A DNA stretch of 37,215 nucleotides from Planctomycetota bacterium. Lineage in GTDB: Bacteria; Planctomycetota; Phycisphaerae; Phycisphaerales; SM1A02. The stretch's first letter is position 1. Every line of letters begins with the position of its first letter. Where the stretch lies: contig JADFOJ010000027.1 of assembly GCA_022562915.1 (NCBI GenBank), forward strand, positions 1 to 37,215, read 5' to 3'. Positions 24,063-31,427 of this stretch are shown here, piece by piece. The translations under genes and the position numbers were made by a program. The notes beneath the pieces were generated by a model. The model was not told the DNA's origin, searched no databases, and saw nothing but the letters and a program-made list of their open reading frames with translations.

Positions 24063-24965
24063 GTGAGTGTCAGCGTCATCGTCACCGAGCAGTTGACGCA
24101 TCGCTACGGCGTGCGCACCGGCATCGAGCGGCTGGACCTCCAGGTGGCCGAGGGGAGCCTCTTCGGTTTCCTGGGTCCCAACGGCGCCGGCAAGACGACG
24201 ACCATTCGCGTGCTGCTGGGGTTCCTGCGTCCCAACGGCGGGCGGGCGAGCCTCTTCGGCCGGGATTGCTGGCGGGCCGGCGCCCGGATACGGCAGGACG
24301 TCGGCTACCTGCCGGGCGACCTTCGTCTGTACCCGTCGGCCACCGGCCGCGAGCTGGTGCGGATCTTCGGCCTGGTGCGTCATCGCGATCTGGCGGCGCC
24401 GGGACGCGACCTGGCCGATCGATTCGCGCTGGACATGTCCGTCCCCGTCCGAAAGATGTCCCGCGGCATGAGGCAGAAGCTCGGGCTGATCCTGGCCATG
24501 GCGCACGAGCCCCGTCTCTTGGTGCTCGACGAGCCGACCGCGTCGCTGGACCCGCTCATGCAGGATGAGCTCATCCAGTACCTGCGCGGCAACGCGGCGC
24601 AGGGGCACACGATCTTCTTTTCGAGCCACACGCTCAGCGAGGTCGAGCGGCTCTGTGACCGGGTCGCCATCGTGCGCGAGGGCCGGCTCGTCGCCAACGA
24701 GCCGCTGGAGTCGCTTCGGGCCAGGGCGCGGCGCCGGTTCACGATCCGCTGGACGTCGGAACAGGTCAGCCGTGACGTGGTTCCACCGGGTTTCCTCCGG
24801 CTCGACGAGCGGAGGGAGCACACCTGGCACGGCAGCCTGAAAGGCGAGGTTCCCGAACTGGTGCGCTGGGCGGCGACCCAGCCGATCGAGGACCTTGCGA
24901 TCGGCCATCCGGACCTCGAGAGCCTGTTTCGAGAGTACTACACGCGGGAGGCCTCCGTCACGTGA
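24063..24965 (+). CDS. ABC-2 type exporter, ATP-binding subunit
   Basis: A 300-residue ATPase of the CcmA/NatA type that drives the permease encoded next. Walker A GPNGAGKTT is at 38-46, the Q-loop region lies in DVGYLPGDLRLYP, the signature is degenerate as MSRGMRQKL (residues 132-140, with RG in place of GG), and Walker B VLDEP is at 154-158, followed by ASLDP and the H-loop SSHTLSEVE. The C-terminal part after residue 225 is an accessory domain seen in many ABC-2 ATPases. GTG 24063 is preferred because it gives the usual short start before the LTHRYG strand. GTG 24030 is also in frame. The stop overlaps the permease start by 4 bp, so expression is coupled. Confidence 0.9.
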   Translation: MSVSVIVTEQLTHRYGVRTGIERLDLQVAEGSLFGFLGPNGAGKTTTIRVLLGFLRPNGGRASLFGRDCWRAGARIRQDVGYLPGDLRLYPSATGRELVRIFGLVRHRDLAAPGRDLADRFALDMSVPVRKMSRGMRQKLGLILAMAHEPRLLVLDEPTASLDPLMQDELIQYLRGNAAQGHTIFFSSHTLSEVERLCDRVAIVREGRLVANEPLESLRARARRRFTIRWTSEQVSRDVVPPGFLRLDERREHTWHGSLKGEVPELVRWAATQPIEDLAIGHPDLESLFREYYTREASVT

Positions 24966-25777
24966 ACCGCGGGCTGCTGTTGAAGTCTCTCATCGACGCT
25001 CGCGCCGTCACCGTCCTGCTGGCGACGGCGATGCTGCTGGCGGAGGGGGTGTTGAGCTACGTGCTGCCGACGGTGATGACGGATTTCTCCAGCCAGATTC
25101 TGCAGGTGCCGTTTATCCGGACGATGATCAGCGCCCTGCTGGGTGCCGACATCGGCGACTCGCTGGTCCCGGCGACGTTCATCGCCATCGCCTGGGTGCA
25201 TCCGGTGGTGCTCGCGATCGTGTGGACGCACGCGATCGTCTTCTGCACGCGGGTGCCGGCCGGCGAGATCGACCGCGGCACGATCGACCTGCTGCTGAGC
25301 CTGCCCGTCTCGCGGTGGCAGGTGTACGTCGCCGAGACGGTCGTGTTCCTGGGGACGGGGCTGGCGGTTCTCGCGATGGGCATGCTCGGCCACCGCCTGG
25401 GGATCCTGTCGCTCGCACCCCGGGACCGCCCCGGGCTCGGCCGGATGCTGGTGATCGTGGCCAACCTCTACTGCCTGTACATGGCCGTGGGCGGGTTGGC
25501 ATTCCTGGTGTCGGCCATCAGCGACAGGCGTGGACGGGCGATCGCGGCCGTCTTCGGCATCCTGCTCGCGTCGTTCCTGCTGAATTTTCTCGCCCAGTTC
25601 TGGCCGCCTGCCCAGGCCGTCAGATTCCTGAGCCTGCTGAACTACTACCAGCCGCTGCCGCTGGTGCGCACCGGGGATCTACCTGTATGGGACATTTTCA
25701 TTCTGACGGGGTTTGCCGCGGTCACGTGGACGGCCGGCGGCGTGTGGTTTGCGCGCCGCGACGTCTGCACGGTCTAG
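24962..25777 (+). CDS. ABC-2 type exporter, permease subunit
   Basis: A 271-residue integral membrane protein starting at GTG 24962 inside the GTGA overlap with the ATPase gene. Six hydrophobic segments can be seen: VTVLLATAMLLAEGVLSYVL, ATFIAIAWVHPVVLAIVW, VYVAETVVFLGTGLAVLAMG, MLVIVANLYCLYMAVGGLAF, AIAAVFGILLASFLLNFLA and IFILTGFAAVTWTAGGVWF. The loop ERGTIDLLLSxPVSR-like text (GEIDRGTIDLLLSLPVSRWQ) is the hallmark of ABC-2 permeases of the YhaP/NatB kind. Substrate is unknown. The TAG stop at 25775-25777 lies within the CTAG that flanks the downstream MITE, so the insertion preserved the protein end. Confidence 0.88.
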   Translation: MNRGLLLKSLIDARAVTVLLATAMLLAEGVLSYVLPTVMTDFSSQILQVPFIRTMISALLGADIGDSLVPATFIAIAWVHPVVLAIVWTHAIVFCTRVPAGEIDRGTIDLLLSLPVSRWQVYVAETVVFLGTGLAVLAMGMLGHRLGILSLAPRDRPGLGRMLVIVANLYCLYMAVGGLAFLVSAISDRRGRAIAAVFGILLASFLLNFLAQFWPPAQAVRFLSLLNYYQPLPLVRTGDLPVWDIFILTGFAAVTWTAGGVWFARRDVCTV

Positions 25778-25939
25778 CAGCCTGTTGAAGAAGTCATTCG
25801 GGCTGCGGCGGCCCAGATCCGCCAGCTCGGCGTCGCCGAATCTCGACGTATCTCCTGGATATGCCTTCGATCCGGCTCCTTGATCTGACAAATCTGGTCG
25901 CGCTCTCGCCATCGAAGCACCTCTTCAACAGGCTGCTAG
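25774..25939. mobile_element. MITE-like element, family A copy 2
   Basis: A 166-bp element matching 6928-7093 in full length. The ends are perfect for 14 bp inwards (CTAGCAGCCTGTTGAAGA on both) and are bounded by intact CTAG at each side. The centre holds the shared core beginning GTCGCCGAATCTCG at 25832. It sits between convergent genes: its left CTAG contains the stop codon of the ABC permease, and its right end is 4 bp from the stop of the thioredoxin-fusion gene. It is less mutated at its ends than copy 1, suggesting a more recent insertion. Confidence 0.85.
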
Positions 25940-25943
25940 TGGT

Positions 25944-27128
25944 CTACCTGCCTTCGTCGGCGAGGAACGTATCAATAAGCTCCTGGAGGTTCCGTTCCGC
26001 AATCGGACCGAAACCCGACCCGCGATAGAGCAGGTGGCCATCGGGGCCGATCACGAAGAACGCGGGAATGCCCTGGACGCGGTATCGCATCGCAACCGTG
26101 TTGCCGTCGACCATGAGGGGGTAATCGAACCCCCGGTCACGGACGAACTTGACGGGGTCAACCCCGCCGCGCTCGCGGCAGTTCACTGCGAGAATCGCCA
26201 CGCCGCGACTGGAGTACTGGTCATGTATCTTCTGCATTGCGGGCATTGCATTGCGACAGTGGGGGCACCACGTTGCCCAGAAGTCCATGATCACCAGCTT
26301 GCCACGATACTCCTGCATCGAGTGATCCACGCCCTCACTGTCCTTGAGCGTCCACGGGGGCGCCATGTCCCCGACCTCGAACGGATCAGGCGGCCGACGC
26401 CCCATCTGCTCGACCGTGGCGCCATCCGGCGTCGGCAACGTGAACGTGCCCGGGCTCACCTCGCCGCCCACCTGCACGTTGCTGATAATCAGGACCGACT
26501 CCACGAGGTTGCCGCTGGCCGAGCGGAAGCGGCGGCGGCGCATGACGGGCTGGTGGCTCTCACGGTCGAACAGCCATGTGAGCTCGTTGGCTCCGTCGTT
26601 CAACACGACCTTCACGACATCGGCGGGCCGCCCATCGACATCCTCGGTCCCGAGGAGGGAAACCTCCGATGCCGCGAGGTCCCCGCGAAACGGCTCCGCG
26701 TCCAGGAAGTGCCACAGGATCAGAGCGCCGAAGCCACCTTGGATAAGTGCTTTACCCCCGTACCCGAGGTCGGCCTGGAGCACCTTGCCCGAACCGGTGA
26801 GATAGCGCCGTACGGTCGTTCCGTCGAACGCGATCCGGAACCGCTTGATCTGCGACGAGTCACCCCTGAAGATACTTCCGCTCACGGCAACCAGGCCGGG
26901 CAGGCCATGACCGCTGCTGCCATCGAAACTGGACATGATCACGTGTCCGGTCGCGACACGCTCGCCGCCGGCGGCGCGAATCTCGAGCCGGCTGTCGTAG
27001 CTCACCGTCTTCATGGCCCGCAAGGCGGCCGCGGCTTCCTGGAGCACGGCCCGGGCATCATCGTCGGCGGGGGCCTGGGCCGTGGCGGCCCCGGCGAGCA
27101 CGGCAAGGGCAAGAGCACTGGGAACCAT
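25944..27128 (-). CDS. LolA-like/DUF2092-type domain fused to TlpA-like thioredoxin
   Basis: A 394-residue exported protein from ATG 27128 behind AGGAGGAG. The signal peptide is MVPSALALAVLAGAATAQA. Residues about 25-245 form a half-barrel-like region of beta strands (AMKTVSYDSRLEIRAAG, VIMSSFDGSSG, KRFRIAFDGTTVRRYL, ADVVKVVLNDGANELTWLFDRE, EVSPGTFTLPTP), the plan of LolA/DUF2092 outer-membrane carrier-like proteins. Residues about 255-394 are a TlpA/AhpC-type thioredoxin: GDMAPPWTLKDSEG, MDFWATWCPHC with the redox pair C288/C291, the cis-Pro in GIPAFFVIGPDG. It is probably a periplasmic thiol-disulfide or resistance protein. The partner is unknown. Confidence 0.85.
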   Translation of the reverse strand: MVPSALALAVLAGAATAQAPADDDARAVLQEAAAALRAMKTVSYDSRLEIRAAGGERVATGHVIMSSFDGSSGHGLPGLVAVSGSIFRGDSSQIKRFRIAFDGTTVRRYLTGSGKVLQADLGYGGKALIQGGFGALILWHFLDAEPFRGDLAASEVSLLGTEDVDGRPADVVKVVLNDGANELTWLFDRESHQPVMRRRRFRSASGNLVESVLIISNVQVGGEVSPGTFTLPTPDGATVEQMGRRPPDPFEVGDMAPPWTLKDSEGVDHSMQEYRGKLVIMDFWATWCPHCRNAMPAMQKIHDQYSSRGVAILAVNCRERGGVDPVKFVRDRGFDYPLMVDGNTVAMRYRVQGIPAFFVIGPDGHLLYRGSGFGPIAERNLQELIDTFLADEGR

Positions 27129-27215
27129 CTGCTTCTCCTCCTGGGTGACGTCTCATAACCACCTGCTGCCGCGGACGGGCGAACGGGCGGCGATGAAGTA
27201 TTCTACGGTTGGCGG

Positions 27216-28121
27216 ATGCGCAGGTTCACGATCATCCTCGCAGCGGGTCTGTGGTCGGTGCCGGGGCAGGCAGGGTGTCACTCGCCCACGGGCCCTCACG
27301 CGCCCGTGGAAACCGGCAGGCAACGGCAACTCGCCGAAGCCGAGGCCCGGCTCCGCGACCATCCCGCCAGCGAGACCGACCTCATCTGGGTGGGCCGCCG
27401 GCTGGCCTACCTGGGACGGTACGACGAGGCGATCGAGGTGTATACCGACGGGTTGGAGACCCATCCGGAGAGTTTCCGCATACGTCGCCATCGCGGTCAT
27501 CGCTTTATCACGGTGCGCAATCTGGACGATGCGATCTCGGATCTCGCACTGGCCGCCGAACTGAGTGCCGGGGTGCCTGACGAGGTCGAGGCGGACGGCC
27601 TGCCCAACGCCAGGAACATTCCGACCAGCACGACCAAGTCCAACATCTACTACCACCTCGGGCTGGCCCGCTATCTGAGCGGCCGGCTGGGTTCGGCCCT
27701 GGAGGCCTACCGCACCTGTATGGAGTTCTCGACGACCGACGACATGCGTTGTGCGACGAGCTACTGGCTGTACCTGACACTGCGCCGACTCGGCCGCGAC
27801 AACGACGCCCGGCGCGTCCTGGATCCCATCACGCCGGACCTGCAGATCATCGAGAATTTCGCCTACCGGGACCTGCTGCTGCTGTTCAAGGGCGAGATCG
27901 GGCCACAACAGGTCCTCTCCGGCAACGCCGAGCCCGGCCCCGTCGGGCAGCGGATCGACGACGCCACCCGCGGGTACGGGGTCGGGGCGTGGCACCTGGT
28001 GAACGGCCGCCGTATGGAGGCCATGGAGATCTTCCGGGAGGTCGTCCGCGACACCGGCCGGGCGGCCTTCGGCCACATCGCCGCGGAGGCCGAATTGGCC
28101 CGGATCCGTGCCGCCCAATAG
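27216..28121 (+). CDS. TPR lipoprotein
   Basis: A 301-residue protein with a lipoprotein-like signal (MRRFTIILAAGLWSVPGQAGC, Cys21; Gln at -3 makes the box imperfect). Residues 38-120 contain three TPR-like helix pairs (LAEAEARLRDHPAS, LIWVGRRLAYLGRYDEAIEVYTDGL, ITVRNLDDAISDLALAAEL). A further pair follows at YYHLGLARYLSGRLGSALEAYR and YWLYLTLRRLGRDNDARRVL. The C-terminus adds one more (GVGAWHLVNGRRMEAMEIFREVV). It is divergent from the thioredoxin-fusion gene with an 87-bp gap, so the two may share a promoter region. A protein-interaction role in the periplasm is likely. The partner is not evident. Confidence 0.78.
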   Translation: MRRFTIILAAGLWSVPGQAGCHSPTGPHAPVETGRQRQLAEAEARLRDHPASETDLIWVGRRLAYLGRYDEAIEVYTDGLETHPESFRIRRHRGHRFITVRNLDDAISDLALAAELSAGVPDEVEADGLPNARNIPTSTTKSNIYYHLGLARYLSGRLGSALEAYRTCMEFSTTDDMRCATSYWLYLTLRRLGRDNDARRVLDPITPDLQIIENFAYRDLLLLFKGEIGPQQVLSGNAEPGPVGQRIDDATRGYGVGAWHLVNGRRMEAMEIFREVVRDTGRAAFGHIAAEAELARIRAAQ

Positions 28122-28195
28122 AACAATCCGATTCCGTGTCCCGTAGTTTTGGGAGGGTTGTGAAAGAAAATGGACCGACGTACAGTGAGGAGCAG

Positions 28196-28217
28196 GTGGC
28201 ACGGTCGACCGTGCCAC
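28196..28217. repeat. Perfect 22-bp palindrome, REP-like
   Basis: Each half is GTGGCACGGTC and its complement, joined without a spacer. The half-site GTGGCACGGT also forms the outer stem at 14202-14295 and stands alone at 31395-31409. It lies in the 200-bp gap between the TPR lipoprotein and the metalloprotease genes. It may be an extragenic palindrome, a terminator stem or an operator. Confidence 0.65.
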
Positions 28218-28323
28218 ACACACGCCAGGCAACGGACGCTGCCTATCCTTAGCTCTACACGGATCTGACGACTGTTGGGATGATCAGTCCGCGGAGGCGG
28301 CACGTCCCCGAAAGGAGTTTCAC

Positions 28324-31323
28324 ATGAGTTCGGATTCCCGGATCCTCGCCATGAGGGCCGCTACGGCCGTGGCGGTCGTCGCCGCGTTTGGAATCAGCGT
28401 CGCCCCGGTGCATGGCCAGGACCGGATGCCGACCGACGGCGCTCGATCCGAACACGCCAAGCCGACCGCCGACGAGAAGAAGAAGGACAAGCCCGACTTC
28501 CCCAAGTTCGAGGACGTCTCCAAGGACTACAAGAAGGTGGTGTCAACCGCCGACGGCAAGAGCCTCTACACGCTGTACACGCGCGAGAAGGACGGCCAGG
28601 TGCTCGCCGAGCTGCCGCGTGGCTTCGAGGGCAAGAAACTCTTCATCGCGTACACCGTCTCCGGTGGGGATCCCTACGCGGGCATTCAGCTCAACGACCT
28701 GTACGCCTACTGGAAGCGCTTCGACAAGAAGCTCGCGTTGATCGAACCGAACTTCGCCGTGCGAACCTCCGGCGACAAGGAATCACAACTCGGCAAGGAG
28801 CGGGTCTTCACGGACCGCGTGCTGCTGGAGGTCCCGATCGTGGCGATGGGTCCCGGCGGCGGCCCGGTGATCGACCTGGACGCGCTGCTTGTCGGCCAGG
28901 CAGGCAAGTTCTATGGCCGCAGAGTCAAGGGGCTGAACAAGGGTCTCGTCAAGATCTCCAAGGCCAAGGCCTTCCCCAAGAACATCGAACTCGCCTTCAC
29001 CGTTCCGGTCGCCGACGGGCGGTTGGTGACCCTCGCCTACTCGATCAGCGCGATGCCGGAGAATACCGGCTACAAGCCGCGTCTCGCGGACGCCCGCATC
29101 GGCTACTTCACGACGACGCACCTGGATCTCGCCAAGCCCGGCGAGTACGACCCGTACGTCCGCTACATCAACCGGTGGCACCTGGAGAAGGCCGATCCCA
29201 AGCTCAAAATGAGCCCGCCCAAGCAGCCGATCGTCTTCTACATGGAGCACACGGTCCCGGTGCGGTATCGCCGCTGGGTCCGTGAAGGCATCCTGGAGTG
29301 GAACAAGGCGTTCGAGAAGGTCGGCATCGTCAATGCCATCGAGGTCCGGCAGCAGGACGCCCGCAGCGGCGCCCACATGGAGAAGGACCCCGAGGACGTC
29401 CGCTACAACTTCTTCCTGTGGACCAACGCCCCGATCGGCTTCGCGATCGGCCCCAGCCGCGTCGATCCCCGCAACGGCCAGATCTTCGACGCGGACATCG
29501 TGATGTCCGAGGGGTTCATCCGGTCCTGGGCGTCGTATTGGCGCCACATGATTCCGGAGATCGCCATGGAAGGGTTCGGTGCCGAGACGATGGCGTGGCT
29601 GGTCGATCACCCCGATTGGGACCCGCGAGTCCGCCTGGCGCCGCTCGCCGAGCGCAGCAGGGTCATCGAACGTATCCAGCGGGAGTACGCCTCCGGGCTG
29701 AACTTCCCGTTCGGCAGCAACCCCAACGGCATACCGGGTTCGACGCTGCTGGGCGACGACGCATTCGACGGCCTGACCGGCCGTGTCAGCCAGGTCAACG
29801 GCGCATGCTCCTATGCGGCGATGAAGACCCTCGATCTGGCGCTGATCCGCATGAACCCGCAACTTCTGTTCGGCGACGACGACGACGACGGCGACGACAA
29901 CGGCGACGACAACGGCGACGACAACGGCGATGACAACGGCGATGACGACGGCGATGACAACGGCGACGACGACGGCGATGACGACACGGAGCAGGAGGGT
30001 GACATTCTCGACGGCCTGCCCGACTCCTTCGTCGGACCCATGCTCAAGGACGTCGTCATGCACGAGGTCGGCCACACGCTCGGCCTGCGGCACAACTTCA
30101 AGGCCTCCACGATCCACTCGATCCAGGAGATCAACACCGAGGAGTTCAAGGGTCTTCCGCAGACCGGCTCGGTGATGGATTACAACCCCATCAACATCAA
30201 CGTCGACGACGGCCCCGTCCAGGGTGACTGGACGATGGTGACCATCGGCGCGTACGACGAGTGGGCCATCACCTATGGATACAGCTTCGAGAAGGACCTC
30301 AAGCCCATCCTCGCACGCGTCTCGGAACAGGAACTTCCGTACGCCACCGACGAGGACACCTGGGGCCCCGACCCGCATGCCCGCCGTTTCGATTACGGTG
30401 CCGATCCGCTGGACTACGCTGACAGCCAGATGCGGCTCATTCAGGACCTTCGCACCAAGATCATCGACCGGCTCGTCGAGGACGGCGACAGTTGGGCGAG
30501 GACCCGCGACGGCTACCTGCTGCTGCTGGGCCGGCACATGGGCGCGGTGAGCATCGCGGCGAACTTCCTTGGCGGGGCGTACGTGAACCGGGACCGCAGG
30601 GGCGACCCCGGCGACCGCGACCCGATCGAGGTCGTGCCGGCCGAGACGCAGCGTCGCGCCCTGGCGTTCGTCATCGACAATACGTTCGAGGACGACGCGT
30701 TCGGGCTGACGACGGAACTGCTCTCCAAGATGACCGTGGACAAGTGGTGGGATGCCGGCGGCTTCCGCCAGATCCTGGAAGATCCCACCTGGCCCGTCCA
30801 CGACCGCATCATGGGCATGCAGGCCGCGGCACTCACCATGGTCATGAACCCGACGACCTTGAGGCGGGTGTATGACAACGAGTTCCGCATTCCGGCCGAA
30901 GATGACGCCATCACGCTGCCGGAGGTCATCTACGGCATGGCCGACGCCATCTGGAGCGAACTCGACCAGGGCCCCAACGGCACGTACACGAATCGGGCTC
31001 CGATGGTGTCAAGTCTCCGGCGCAACCTGCAACGGGAGCACCTCGAGCGGCTCATCGACCTGTCGATGACGGATTCAGGCTTCGGCGCCGCGTCCAAGCC
31101 GATCTCGAACCTCAGCACCCAGAAGCTCCGCACGCTTCAGGCGCAGATCGAGGACGTGCTGGATGAGTCGGACCGGATCGACGATTACACCGTCGCGCAC
31201 CTGGCCGAGGCGAATGTCCGTATCGAGCAGGCGCTCGGTGCACAGTACATCCGCAACCTCGGTGACATCCGCATCCGGCTCAACCTGCCGAGGTTCATGT
31301 TCGGCGAGCAGGACGGCAACTGA
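28324..31323 (+). CDS. Secreted zinc metalloprotease (DUF5117/DUF4953 type)
   Basis: A 999-residue exported protease from ATG 28324 after AAAGGAG. The signal peptide is at residues 1-36 (ATAVAVVAAFGISVAPVHGQ). A Lys/Glu-rich segment leads into the DUF5117-like region (VSKDYKKVVSTADGKSLYTLY, RGFEGKKLFIAYTVSGGD). The catalytic part has FYMEHTVPVRYRRWVREGILEWNKAF and the metzincin motif HEVGHTLGLRHNF with His580, Glu581, His584 and His590, then SVMDYNPIN as the Met-turn. Between residues 517 and 553 lies an Asp/Gly/Asn repeat immediately before the zinc site. The family is common in planctomycetes and Bacteroidetes and little studied. The substrate is unknown. An intrinsic terminator follows. 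Confidence 0.88.
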   Translation: MSSDSRILAMRAATAVAVVAAFGISVAPVHGQDRMPTDGARSEHAKPTADEKKKDKPDFPKFEDVSKDYKKVVSTADGKSLYTLYTREKDGQVLAELPRGFEGKKLFIAYTVSGGDPYAGIQLNDLYAYWKRFDKKLALIEPNFAVRTSGDKESQLGKERVFTDRVLLEVPIVAMGPGGGPVIDLDALLVGQAGKFYGRRVKGLNKGLVKISKAKAFPKNIELAFTVPVADGRLVTLAYSISAMPENTGYKPRLADARIGYFTTTHLDLAKPGEYDPYVRYINRWHLEKADPKLKMSPPKQPIVFYMEHTVPVRYRRWVREGILEWNKAFEKVGIVNAIEVRQQDARSGAHMEKDPEDVRYNFFLWTNAPIGFAIGPSRVDPRNGQIFDADIVMSEGFIRSWASYWRHMIPEIAMEGFGAETMAWLVDHPDWDPRVRLAPLAERSRVIERIQREYASGLNFPFGSNPNGIPGSTLLGDDAFDGLTGRVSQVNGACSYAAMKTLDLALIRMNPQLLFGDDDDDGDDNGDDNGDDNGDDNGDDDGDDNGDDDGDDDTEQEGDILDGLPDSFVGPMLKDVVMHEVGHTLGLRHNFKASTIHSIQEINTEEFKGLPQTGSVMDYNPININVDDGPVQGDWTMVTIGAYDEWAITYGYSFEKDLKPILARVSEQELPYATDEDTWGPDPHARRFDYGADPLDYADSQMRLIQDLRTKIIDRLVEDGDSWARTRDGYLLLLGRHMGAVSIAANFLGGAYVNRDRRGDPGDRDPIEVVPAETQRRALAFVIDNTFEDDAFGLTTELLSKMTVDKWWDAGGFRQILEDPTWPVHDRIMGMQAAALTMVMNPTTLRRVYDNEFRIPAEDDAITLPEVIYGMADAIWSELDQGPNGTYTNRAPMVSSLRRNLQREHLERLIDLSMTDSGFGAASKPISNLSTQKLRTLQAQIEDVLDESDRIDDYTVAHLAEANVRIEQALGAQYIRNLGDIRIRLNLPRFMFGEQDGN
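29872..29986 (+). repeat. In-frame Asp-Asp-Gly/Asn minisatellite
   Basis: About nine tandem units of 9-12 bp (GGCGACGACAAC and variants) within the metalloprotease gene encode GDDNGDDNGDDN-type text at residues 517-553. Unit boundaries vary between AAC and GAC codons and between GAC and GAT, so some divergence has occurred. Units keep the frame. Antisense readings give a Val/Ala string that has no meaning. Length is likely to vary between strains by slippage. Confidence 0.9.
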
Positions 31324-31348
31324 CCGCAGGTACACCTCGACGCAGACA

Positions 31349-31378
31349 GGCCGCTGCTCACGGGCAGCGGCCTTTTTT
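31349..31378 (+). terminator. Intrinsic terminator of the metalloprotease gene
   Basis: A perfect 9-bp stem GGCCGCTGC (31349-31357) and GCAGCGGCC (31364-31372) around a 6-nt loop, followed by T6 (31373-31378). It begins 25 bp after the TGA at 31321-31323. It also faces the end of the convergent sialidase-like gene. Confidence 0.93.
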
Positions 31379-31394
31379 CGTAGCTTCCGGGTCC

Positions 31395-31409
31395 GGGTGG
31401 CACGGTTGA
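31395..31409 (+). repeat. Solo half-site of the GTGGCACGGT palindrome family
   Basis: GGGTGGCACGGTTGA, identical over 15 bp to the left outer stem at 14202-14216. No inverted partner is present nearby. It lies between the terminator and the stop of the sialidase-like gene. Confidence 0.5.
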
Positions 31410-31427
31410 GCGGGGCGCGACGTCCAC

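Noticed and set aside
28783-30801. A 672-codon minus-strand frame
   Set aside because: Antisense to the metalloprotease. Its Val/Ala string is the complement of the Asp/Gly/Asn repeat.
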